The position numbers were made by a program, and so were the translations under genes. Source: Sphingomonadaceae bacterium (GTDB lineage Bacteria; Pseudomonadota; Alphaproteobacteria; Sphingomonadales; Sphingomonadaceae). From it: 61,683 nt of DNA. The stretch covers positions 1 to 61,683 of the forward strand of contig JANYEY010000106.1 of assembly GCA_025359685.1 (NCBI GenBank). Direction: 5' to 3'. The notes under the pieces are model-generated. The model made no database searches. It was not told where the DNA came from and saw only the letters and a list, made by a program, of their open reading frames with translations. Of the stretch, positions 19,249-26,862 are shown one piece after another (positions within the stretch are counted from its first letter, which is position 1; each line of letters starts with the position of its first letter).

Positions 19249-19285
19249 CGCCGCGACAGCTACCGCGGCAAGGATGGTTCGCCGC
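19249..19285 (+). repeat. Duplicated remnant of the ftsK 3' end
   Basis: These 37 bp match 18681-18717, the codons for the last residues of FtsK (GRRDIYRDKDGSPL region), at 34 of 37 positions in the same orientation. It lies 530 bp past the ftsK stop and beyond the frameshifted DUF805 gene. It encodes nothing by itself and looks like a recombination scar. Confidence 0.7.
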
Positions 19286-19365
19286 CTAAGGCCAGCAACA
19301 GCCGTTTGCATCTTGCCCACAAATGCCTAGCCTCCTGCCAACGGCAACGAACCGGGGGAACGGGG

Positions 19366-20520
19366 ATGGACGGGCAACCACAAATGAACCGCGCGGCCGG
19401 CGCGGATCTGCTCCGGCGCGGCTACAACCGGCGCGATCTGGGGCGGATCGCGGCGCTGCTGGGGGTCGGAGCCGTCGCCGCCCGGCCGACTTGGGCAGCG
19501 GCTGTGCCAGGACCGGCGCCCCGGGTAATGATCGATTCGAACGAATGCTGGACTGGGCCGATGGAGCCAGGCCAGGCGGCGGCGCGAGCGATAATTGCCC
19601 GCAGCAATCGCTATGAACCGGGCAATGAACGCGACAAATTCATTGCCGCGGTGATGAAGGCGGATGGCGTCCCCGCCGATCATGTCTCGCCGTGGCCGGG
19701 ATCGAGCGATCCGCTCAGCCGCGCGGTGGTAACCTTTGCCTCGCCGCAGCGCGGGCTGGTCACCGCCGATCCGACTTTCGAACTGGCTTGGACCACTGCC
19801 GAATATCTTGGCGTGCCGATCAAGAAAATACCGCTGACCGCGGACTATCGGCACGATGTCAAGGCGATGCTGGCCGCCGATCCACAGGCCGGACTTTACT
19901 ATGTCTGCTCGCCCAACAACCCCACCGGCACGATCACCCCGCTGGACGATATCCTCTGGCTGGTGCGCAACAAGCCGGCGTGGGCCAAGGTGCTGGTTGA
20001 CGAGGCCTATATCCATTTCGCCGGGACCCCCAGCGCGGTGGCGCTGTTCGGCCAGAGCGAGGACGTGGTGGTCTTGCGAACCTTTTCCAAACTGTTCGGG
20101 ATGGCCGGGATGCGGATGGGCTATGCGCTGAGCGATCCCGCCAATATAGCCGCGATGCAACGCTATGACGGCGACGCACTATCGGGATCACTGCCGTTGC
20201 CATCGCTGGCTTGCGCAACCGCCAGTCTAGGCCAGACGGCACTGATCGCCCAGCGCCGCGCCTTCATGGAAGCCAACCTGACCTTCGTGACGCGCGAGGT
20301 CGAACGGCGCGGCTTCAAGGTCATCCCCAGCCGCGCCAACATGTTCATGATCGACTGGAACGACCGTTTGGCCAGGCAAATGCGCGATGCGATCCGCAAG
20401 CAGGGCGTCGAAATCGGCCGTTCGTGGCCCATCTGGCCCAATGTCTCGCGGGTCACCGTCAGCTCGCGCGCCGAAATGATTGCGTTCTTGAATGCACTGG
20501 ACCGGGCGCTGAAGGCTTAG
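19366..20520 (+). CDS. Fold-type I PLP aminotransferase (histidinol-phosphate aminotransferase-like) with twin-arginine leader
   Basis: A 384-residue protein from ATG 19366, which follows a G-rich GGGGGAACGGGG. The N-terminus has GYNRRDLGRIAALLGVGAVA, a plausible Tat signal (RRDL plus hydrophobic core, cleavage near ARPTWAAA). The enzyme part resembles HisC-like class I/II aminotransferases: DSNECWTGPM, CSPNNPTGTITPLDD, VDEAYIHF, and the PLP lysine in TFSKLFGMAGMRMGY. A periplasmic location would be unusual for a biosynthetic transaminase, though Tat-leader HisC-like proteins occur in proteobacteria. The substrate is unknown. It overlaps the convergent kinase gene by 62 bp at the 3' end. Confidence 0.88.
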   Translation: MDGQPQMNRAAGADLLRRGYNRRDLGRIAALLGVGAVAARPTWAAAVPGPAPRVMIDSNECWTGPMEPGQAAARAIIARSNRYEPGNERDKFIAAVMKADGVPADHVSPWPGSSDPLSRAVVTFASPQRGLVTADPTFELAWTTAEYLGVPIKKIPLTADYRHDVKAMLAADPQAGLYYVCSPNNPTGTITPLDDILWLVRNKPAWAKVLVDEAYIHFAGTPSAVALFGQSEDVVVLRTFSKLFGMAGMRMGYALSDPANIAAMQRYDGDALSGSLPLPSLACATASLGQTALIAQRRAFMEANLTFVTREVERRGFKVIPSRANMFMIDWNDRLARQMRDAIRKQGVEIGRSWPIWPNVSRVTVSSRAEMIAFLNALDRALKA

Positions 20521-21319
20521 CAGAGGGCTGGCGGTCGGCATCAAGCAATACCAACACATCGGCGCGCTGCTGCATCTCGGTAAGGATGGAGCGAGTCAGC
20601 CGTTCGTAGTGCTGAATGAAGCGGCGCACCTCGGCGGGGTTCATCACTCGCGCCCCGCCGATTTCACGTAGCTCGGCTTCCTGCTGCTCGCGCCAGATCT
20701 CGACCACCTCCCAGTTCGGCGCGGCGAGCAGGATGAGCAAGTCGATCCGCGCGAACAGCGCCTGATAGGGCCCCGCCAGCGCCGCATTGGCATAAGCGCG
20801 CCACACGCCGTCCGGGTCTTCCTCCGCTTCGAGCCCATTGACCGGTTCGGCCAGCGCGGCGGCGGGTTGCGGCAGCGCGCCCACGCACCAGCCTTCGAGC
20901 AGCAGCACCTGCGTGCCTGCCGGGGCGAGCGGCCATTCCGATCGCGGCGCGCGGTCATCAGCCGCCTTGTCGAAGCGCGGCAGGGGCACCGCCTCACCGC
21001 GCGCCAATGCATCGAGCGTGGCCATGCCTAGCGCTACGTCATGCGTGCCCGGCACGCCGCGCGTGGCCAGCAGCGGATGCACGTCGCGCGCCAGTTCCTG
21101 CCGCTCGGCCCGGGTCAGGTAGAGGTCGTCGAGTGACAAGGTCGCGGCGCGAACCCCTTCGGCCTCCAGCGCCGCAGCCAAGGCGTCGACCAGCGTGGTC
21201 TTGCCCGAGCCCTGCGCCCCGCAAATACCGATCGCCAACAACCCGGCGTCTCGGCCCGCCAGCGCTCCAAGGATGCGCTCCGATAGCAGGTTACAAAGCT
21301 CGGGTTCGGGACCGGTCAT
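20459..21319 (-). CDS. P-loop kinase, probable D-glycerate 3-kinase family
   Basis: A 286-residue kinase with Walker A GICGAQGSGKTTLVDAL near 32-48, then SLDDLYLTRAERQELA, HPLLATRGVPGTHDVALG, LPRFDKAADDRAP and VLLLEGWCVGA. These are the conserved blocks of the GlxK/YfhA-type D-glycerate 3-kinase and uridine-kinase-like family. It would phosphorylate glycerate in the cytosol. The C-terminal 20 residues are encoded in the 62-bp overlap with the aminotransferase on the other strand, and the conserved part (VLVLLDADRQ) ends about where the overlap begins. The substrate assignment is by family only. Confidence 0.82.
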   Translation of the reverse strand: MTGPEPELCNLLSERILGALAGRDAGLLAIGICGAQGSGKTTLVDALAAALEAEGVRAATLSLDDLYLTRAERQELARDVHPLLATRGVPGTHDVALGMATLDALARGEAVPLPRFDKAADDRAPRSEWPLAPAGTQVLLLEGWCVGALPQPAAALAEPVNGLEAEEDPDGVWRAYANAALAGPYQALFARIDLLILLAAPNWEVVEIWREQQEAELREIGGARVMNPAEVRRFIQHYERLTRSILTEMQQRADVLVLLDADRQPSAKPSAPGPVHSRTQSFRRAS

Positions 21320-21446
21320 TGCGCCACTCTAGCAGATTTGCCGCCCGGCGCGGCAAGCGCCGATGCACGCGCTCTGCACACGATCCAAACCGGAATGTCA
21401 CTGGCAGAAACACCGCTCCTTCACGCCATGTGCTTAGGCACAGGCC

Positions 21447-22208
21447 ATGAACGCGATTGACCTTGCCCCACCGTCCGCGCCACACAGCCCCATGACCCGC
21501 ACCGTATTGGTCGTCGATGACGACCCGCACATCCGCGAGCTGCTCGCCTTTGCCTTCGACAAGGCGGGGATGGCGGTGCGCGAGGCGGCTGACGGCGAGG
21601 AAGCGCTGGCCGAAGTCGCGCGCCACCCGCCCGATCTGGTGGTGCTCGACATCAACATGCCGCGGATGGACGGGCTCGAAGTGTGCCGCCGCCTGCGCGC
21701 CACCACCGAAGTGCCGGTGCTGTTCCTCTCCAGCCGCGACGAGGAGTTCGACCGCGTGCTGGGGATCGAGCTTGGCGCCGACGACTATGTGGTCAAGCCC
21801 TTTAGCCCACGCGAAGTGGTCGCCCGCGCCAACGCGATCCTGCGCCGCTCGGCCCCGCGCGCCGCCGCGCCCACCCCCGCCAAGACGCTCAGCCATGGGC
21901 AGATGAGCCTCGACAGCGAAGGCTGGACCGCGCACTGGGCGGGCAGCGAAGTCCCGCTCACCGTCAGCGAATTCAACCTGATGAAGGCGCTGGCCTCCGC
22001 GGGCGGCCGCATCCTCAGCCGCGACCAGCTGATCGACCAGATCCACGGGCCCGGCTTTGCGATCACCGACCGCACGATCGACAGCCACATCCGCAACCTG
22101 CGCCGCAAGTTCGCCGATGCGGGCGGGCACGACGTGGTCGAGACCAAGGCCGGGGTCGGCTACCGGCTCGGCGCCTGCGGCGGAGCAGGACCCAAATCCG
22201 GCGACTGA
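21447..22208 (+). CDS. OmpR/PhoB family response regulator
   Basis: A 253-residue response regulator. The receiver domain has the acidic triad VVDDDPH (24-26), the phospho-acceptor Asp68 in LVVLDINMPRMDG, a Ser in LFLSSRDE and the invariant Lys in YVVKPFSPRE. The C-terminal winged helix (LTVSEFNLMKALASAGGRIL, DRTIDSHIRNLRRKF, VETKAGVGYRL) is of OmpR type. ATG 21447 has AGG upstream; ATG 21492 is possible. The cognate histidine kinase follows directly. Confidence 0.93.
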   Translation: MNAIDLAPPSAPHSPMTRTVLVVDDDPHIRELLAFAFDKAGMAVREAADGEEALAEVARHPPDLVVLDINMPRMDGLEVCRRLRATTEVPVLFLSSRDEEFDRVLGIELGADDYVVKPFSPREVVARANAILRRSAPRAAAPTPAKTLSHGQMSLDSEGWTAHWAGSEVPLTVSEFNLMKALASAGGRILSRDQLIDQIHGPGFAITDRTIDSHIRNLRRKFADAGGHDVVETKAGVGYRLGACGGAGPKSGD

Positions 22209-22246
22209 TCGCCTCGGCGCGGGGCCTCGCGCGCCGCCTGTGGCCG

Positions 22247-23806
22247 GTGCCGCGGCTGCGCTGGCTCTTGCTCGGCGTGCTGCTGTTCGCCGCCGCGCTC
22301 CCCGGGATCGCCGCGCTCGGCCTGCGCGTCTACGAGAACGCGCTGGTCCGCCGCACCGAGGCCGAGGTCAGCGCGCAGGCCGCCGCGCTGGGCGCCGCCA
22401 CCGCGCTGGTCTGGCCGGGCGCGCAGCCCGCTCCGCCCGGCAGGGTGCAGGTGCTGGAGAACTCGCGGCTCGATCCCTATGCCGCCGCGATCACCACCGG
22501 GATCGATCTGCGCACCACCGAGATCCTGCCCGAGCGCCCCGCCGCCGAGCCCGCCAGCGGCCCGCCCGATCCCGCCGCATTGGTCGCCGCGGCCCGCATC
22601 GCCCCGGCGATTGCCGAGACCAAGCAGGCCACCCTCGCCTCGATCGTGCTCACCGACCGCGACGGGGTCATGGTCAGCGGCCAGCAGCTAGGCCGCTCGC
22701 TCGGCGCACTCCCCGAAGTTCGCGCCGCATTCGCCGGGGGATCGCAGACGGTGATGCGCTACAATTCGAGCTACCCGCGTGGCGCGCTGCTCCACTGGCT
22801 CAGCCCGGCGACCGACATCCGCCTCCACCACGCCCGCGCGATCACCGTCAACGGTCAGGTGGTCGGCGTGATCCTCGTCTCGCGCTCACCCAGCGCGCTG
22901 TTCAGGGGGATGTGGGAGGACTGGGGCAAGATCGCGGTCGGCGCGGGCGTGATCTTCGTGCTGATCCTGTTCATCGCCGGGGTGCTCGCCCGCGCCATCG
23001 TGGTGCCGGTCGAGCGGCTCTCGGCGGCGACCCGCGCGCTGGCGCAAGGCCGCACCGCGCACCTGCGCGCGCCGACGCTCGAGGTGCGCGAGATCCGCAG
23101 CCTCAACGCCGACTTCACCGCGATGGCCGAGGCGATCAATCGCCGCAGCCGCTACCTGCGCGATTTCGCCGCCAGCCTCAGCCATGAATTCAAGACGCCC
23201 TTGGCGGGCATCCGCGGCGGGATCGAGCTGCTGCAAGACCACGGCGCGGGGATGAGCAAGGCGGAACGCGCCAAGTTCCTCGCCAACATGGAAGGCGACG
23301 CGCAGCGGCTGTCCAAGCTGGTCAGCCGCCTGATGGAGCTCGCCCAGGCCGACATGGCCACCGCGCGCGGCGCCGACGACGCGAGCGCCGATGCGGCCAA
23401 GGTCCTCGCGCGCCTGGCCGACGCGCATGGCACGCCCGGTTTCTCGCTGACCTGGACGATCCTGCCCGATTACCCCGCGCTGGGAATCGAGGAACAGGCG
23501 CTCGAAACCGTCCTCGCCACGCTGATCGAAAACGCCCGCCAGGCCGGCGCCAGCGCGCTAGCGATCACCAGCGGTCACCGCGGCCGCTTCGCCAGCCTCG
23601 CGCTGACCGATAACGGCCCCGGCGTCCCCGAAGCCGACCGCGTCCGCGTGTTCGACCCGTTCTTCACCAGCCGCCGCGAGACCGGCGGGACGGGGTTGGG
23701 CCTGCCCATCGCGCGGGCGCTGGCGGAGAGCCGGGGCGGGAGCTTGGAATTGGGCGACGGCGCTGGCGGGGCGTGCTTTGTGCTGACGCTGCGGGTGGCG
23801 GGGTGA
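22247..23806 (+). CDS. Sensor histidine kinase, partner of the upstream response regulator
   Basis: A membrane sensor of 519 residues from GTG 22247. The frame is open upstream to overlap the regulator gene, without an ATG, so the exact start is uncertain. Order: TM1 (LRWLLLGVLLFAAALPGIAA), a periplasmic domain of about 190 residues with a PDC/CHASE-like core (IVLTDRDGVMVSGQQLGRS, AITVNGQVVGVILVSRS), TM2 (VGAGVIFVLILFIAGVLA), HAMP, HisKA with phospho-His in SLSHEFKTPLAG near 312, and HATPase with ENARQAG, DNGPGVP and GTGLGLPIA. The signal sensed is unknown. It is cotranscribed with the regulator. Confidence 0.92.
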   Translation: MPRLRWLLLGVLLFAAALPGIAALGLRVYENALVRRTEAEVSAQAAALGAATALVWPGAQPAPPGRVQVLENSRLDPYAAAITTGIDLRTTEILPERPAAEPASGPPDPAALVAAARIAPAIAETKQATLASIVLTDRDGVMVSGQQLGRSLGALPEVRAAFAGGSQTVMRYNSSYPRGALLHWLSPATDIRLHHARAITVNGQVVGVILVSRSPSALFRGMWEDWGKIAVGAGVIFVLILFIAGVLARAIVVPVERLSAATRALAQGRTAHLRAPTLEVREIRSLNADFTAMAEAINRRSRYLRDFAASLSHEFKTPLAGIRGGIELLQDHGAGMSKAERAKFLANMEGDAQRLSKLVSRLMELAQADMATARGADDASADAAKVLARLADAHGTPGFSLTWTILPDYPALGIEEQALETVLATLIENARQAGASALAITSGHRGRFASLALTDNGPGVPEADRVRVFDPFFTSRRETGGTGLGLPIARALAESRGGSLELGDGAGGACFVLTLRVAG

Positions 23807-23824
23807 GAAGTGAAGCTTAAATTA

Positions 23825-25002
23825 TTAAGTCTGTCCGCGACAAACCCGATATGAGTCGTCTGGCACTTTCTTTCTTGGACCACCCCAATCTAAGAACCGG
23901 ATTAGGCCTTGCTCCTTCAGTTCCGCAGCTATGCGGCCTAGCCGAACTCTTCGGACACCATACCGTGACAATATGTGCGGCCAGAGTTTTCCGTAGATTA
24001 TGCTCTCGTCACCAATAGGAATTGCTTCCAACATAGCCGCCCGCGCGCCAGCTTCCTGTTCGGCGATCCAGCGACCGGCGAATTCGTTGCCAGTCAAAGA
24101 GCCACCGAACATATCCGCCGATCCAGATTCTTTTTCGCGCTTGGCGCTTTGAAGGTCAGCTCTCACTGCGTCCTGCGCTCTCAGCGCTGCATGCTGACAG
24201 TCTCTGAAAACCTCCACGCCTTTTGTGCTTCTTGTGGCGTATATAAGCGAATAAAATGTTCGATTTTTGGTCGGAAACAAGACGGGAGTTTCCATTACGT
24301 ATTGGTACGAACCAAGCCGGTGGATCACCTCACTGATTGAGGCGATGAGTATGTCCTTGCGCGACGTTGCAACTGCCGTCCCGCCTGCGGAGGTCACCGC
24401 ATCTAGACGTCTTTCCAGTCAGTGTCAGGCATCAGTCGCTCAAGGCCCGCTTGAATGGCGATGTTGGGCATCGAAGCCGACCAGTTGATCATCGTGAACA
24501 TGAAGTTGAAGACGATTTCACAGTTTGGCCTACGCAACAGCGGGGCGACAGCCTTCATGTCGATGTTCCAACCCTTGGGATCCATTAGCACAAACGAAAA
24601 TGCGCGGTGGGGAATGGCTGCGAGCAATTCCGGAACGATTTCGACAAAGTCACCATTGAAGGTGCGTATCGAAATATCGGGGTAAAGAGGTACTATTTCT
24701 TGTAGTCGGGCGTAAGCTTCTGGGTCCTTCTCGACTAGCAAGGCCGTCATTGTCACATCAGGGCGACCGAGCTTAGCCCAAGCGGCTTTCGCTCGTCGCA
24801 ATGCCTGGAGTGCTATTCCAAACGAAGTGTCCTCGAATTTCTCTCCTTGATCCTTCCAAGGTCCAGAAAATCCATCCACGTAGACGACGTCACGATAAGC
24901 GCTGGCAATTTTGAAGACCAGACTCTCGACGTAGTCAGCCAGGAAGTGATGCTTCACGTAGGCTTGCTCGCGGCCTTCATAATTCGCAAGATCGGGACGC
25001 AC
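23825..25002 (-). pseudogene. tcmP: Three-Cys-motif partner protein TcmP, split by a single-base frameshift
   Basis: The GTG start at 25002 overlaps the stop of the Gp37/Gp68 gene by one base (TAGTG). The first frame (200 residues, to TAG 24405-24403) carries features of a Rossmann methyltransferase-like fold: VYVDGFSGPW, LLVEKDPEAYARL, TFNGDFVEI and FSFVLMDPKGW. The second frame (24397 to 23825, about 190 residues) continues the protein: DILIASISEVIHRLG, FPTKNRTFYSLIYAT, then a C-terminal winged-helix-like segment (IYGKLWPHILSRYGVRRVRL). One missing base near 24398-24405 separates them; inserting it reads D-W-K-D-V-L-D-A-V-T-S. The known family is about 380-400 residues in one piece. GC is clearly below that of the neighbours, indicating transfer. 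Confidence 0.8.
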
Positions 25003-25742
25003 TAAGCTGCTCTCGATGCGACATGCACGGGCAGATCATTCCATTCACGCCCATCTAGGTCGCGCCCACCTGTCTTAGGTCTGAAGCCGCCCCATTGTTT
25101 GAAGAAGAAAGCGATACTCTGCTCTTCACACTGGTCGCGAATCTCGCGCGCCCATTCAATCGCCATGGGGCGTGCTCCAGGTCCGCTCTCGCCACCTGCT
25201 ATAACCCAGTGAATGCCCGTCAGGTCGACTTTGCCGACGGCCCCAATTAGGGGTTCAACCGAAAGAAACCTTACGGCTGCAGGAGCCTGCTTTAGGTGCT
25301 CAATGCGCGTTTTCGACCGGCCATCTTCGACGGAAACGCCCAGCCAAATGTGCGCAGGTGGCGCAGTGTCTCGGTACCGACGCTTTAGATAATCGCGCAT
25401 CAGCGAACTACGTTTTGTAAGGACTTGGAAAACGTGCCAGTCGGCCTTTTCCATGGTTTCGAAAACGCTATCGATGAACGCCCTCGGAACCTCCTTATGG
25501 AAAAGATCGCTCATGGAATTCACAAAAATCATCCGCGACCGTTTCCACGCCAAAGGCTGCTTAAGTCGCTCTGCCCTCAGCGTAAGGTCGAACCCGTTCT
25601 CAAACGGGTGTCCTGCTACGCCGCGCCAACGTTCCGAAAATCTGGACGCATAGCAATTGTCGCAGCCGGCCGTGATCTTCGTACAGCCTGTAACCGGATT
25701 CCATGTAGCGTCGGTCCATTCGATTGCACTGCCATCGGCCAT
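25002..25742 (-). CDS. Phage Gp37/Gp68-family three-Cys-motif protein (DUF5131, radical-SAM-like)
   Basis: A protein of about 246 residues. The N-terminus IEWTDATWNPVTGC leads into the three-Cys motif CTKITAGCDNCYA (CxxxxxxCxxC), which in the related spore-photoproduct-lyase/radical-SAM superfamily would hold an Fe-S cluster. Further blocks: FVNSMSDLFHKEVP, FQVLTKRSSLM, IWLGVSVED, FLSVEPLIG, WVIAGGESGPGARPM and FFFKQWGGF. Members occur in phages and genomic islets, and their reaction is not established. I use ATG 25742, but the best ribosome site (AGGAG at 25777-25773) serves ATG 25768, which is one base out of frame. It is translationally coupled to tcmP. Base composition is lower in GC than the surrounding chromosome. 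Confidence 0.88.
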   Translation of the reverse strand: MADGSAIEWTDATWNPVTGCTKITAGCDNCYASRFSERWRGVAGHPFENGFDLTLRAERLKQPLAWKRSRMIFVNSMSDLFHKEVPRAFIDSVFETMEKADWHVFQVLTKRSSLMRDYLKRRYRDTAPPAHIWLGVSVEDGRSKTRIEHLKQAPAAVRFLSVEPLIGAVGKVDLTGIHWVIAGGESGPGARPMAIEWAREIRDQCEEQSIAFFFKQWGGFRPKTGGRDLDGREWNDLPVHVASRAA

Positions 25743-25768
25743 AAGAAACACACCCCGGAACGAAACAT

Positions 25769-26127
25769 GAATCTCCTATATTGTACTTCGAGGCGCAACA
25801 AAATTGATCGACGAGCGGCGCGATTGTTTGGTTCGTCAGATACTCAAGCTCCAAATTGCGATGGACGTTGCCTGCGTTCGTGCAATTTGATTGAAGTGAC
25901 TGAGAAAGTCATTTTCCTACACAGCCCCGCTCTGCCAAACTCTCGCCCATGCCGCATCATTCGCCCGGCGAGTCTCCCCCTCGCCCGCACAGTCCGTCCG
26001 CTTCCCAAAGCCGCGCCGCCAGCGCGGCTTTGTTGCGTTTGGGCTTCCAGTTTTTTCTTCGCTTGGACTGTGGTCCAAGCGGTCCACGACTCGGGATAGT
26101 GGGCGTGGGGCGTGATGGCCGGTCAGG
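25769..26127. other. Non-coding stretch at the right edge of the low-GC islet
   Basis: No credible gene was found in about 360 bp. The left 150 bp share the low GC of the tcmP islet and contain a -10-like TACAAT (minus strand, 25785-25780) and AGGAG for the Gp37/Gp68 gene. From about 25950 the composition returns to that of the chromosome. Open frames here lack ribosome sites and family motifs. No tRNA, integrase or clear direct-repeat attachment site was seen. Confidence 0.5.
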
Positions 26128-26271
26128 TCCTCTCCATTTTGCGAAGCCAAATGGGGAGGTGGCAGTGCGCAGCACTGACGGAGGGGCTTTGGAGGCTAGC
26201 ACCGATACCCCTCCGTCTCACCTGCGGCGATCCACCTCCCCATTTGTGGCATTCGCCAAAAATGGAGAGGA
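26128..26271. repeat. MITE-like inverted-repeat element, copy 2
   Basis: A 144-bp element bounded by TCCTCTCCATTTT and its inverted complement AAAATGGAGAGGA, with inner complementary blocks GGGGAGGTGG/CCACCTCCCC and GACGGAGGGG/CCCCTCCGTC. It has the same orientation and layout as the copy at 13087-13247, with a more variable middle. It ends 7 bp before the stop of the minus-strand lrp-like gene, mirroring copy 1, which also abuts the 3' end of a minus-strand gene. Confidence 0.85.
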
Positions 26272-26278
26272 TCAAAGG

Positions 26279-26734
26279 TTACCGCACCGGGTAGCCGCTC
26301 CAGCGTTTGATCCGGCGGATTGCGAAGGCCGAGCGCATCGCGGAAACACCGGGCAGGCGGGCGAGGCAATCGCGGTGGATGCGGTCGTATTGTTCCAGAT
26401 CGTGCGCGGCGACGCGCAGCAGGTAGTCGGCGCTGCCGCTCATCAGGTGGCAATCGAGGATATCGGCCATGTGCTGCACCGCCGCCTCGAACCGGTCCAT
26501 CGCCTCGCGGCTCTGGCTGGTCAGCGTGATCTCGACGAAGGCCTGGAGTTTCAGCCCCAATTTGTGCGGATCGATCTGCGCGGCATAGCCGGTGACGATC
26601 CCCGCCGCCTCCAGTGCCTTGATCCGGCGGTGGCAGGCGGACGGCGAGACCCCGGCCAGTTCAGCCAGATCGGCGACCGAGCGCGACGAGTCTTTTTGCA
26701 GCGCTTCGAGGATCAGCATGTCGTTGCGGTCCAT
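26279..26734 (-). CDS. Lrp/AsnC family transcriptional regulator
   Basis: A 151-residue regulator: N-terminal HTH (MDRNDMLILEALQKDSSRSV, LAELAGVSPSACHRRIKALE) and C-terminal RAM/ACT-like domain (LKLQAFVEITLTSQSREAMD, CHLMSGSADYLLRV, LPGVSAMRSAFAIRRIK). It is divergent from alanine dehydrogenase with a 128-bp shared promoter region, the arrangement of known Lrp-type activators of ald (AldR/BkdR-like). It likely binds alanine or another amino acid and controls ald, which is an inference from position. Confidence 0.93.
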   Translation of the reverse strand: MDRNDMLILEALQKDSSRSVADLAELAGVSPSACHRRIKALEAAGIVTGYAAQIDPHKLGLKLQAFVEITLTSQSREAMDRFEAAVQHMADILDCHLMSGSADYLLRVAAHDLEQYDRIHRDCLARLPGVSAMRSAFAIRRIKRWSGYPVR

Positions 26735-26862
26735 GGGAGATTATTCCGTCTGTTTGGTCAGATGCGGGAAATATCGCCGGATCGGGGCGCGGTAAAGGCG
26801 AACTTTGGTGAAACTTTCGGCGGCGACAGGCGTATCTTCAGCACAGATAATTCAGGAGAGCC

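Noticed and set aside
23807..26127. Complete prophage or integrative element
   Set aside because: No integrase, portal, capsid or tRNA attachment site and no flanking direct repeats were found; only two phage-associated genes are present.
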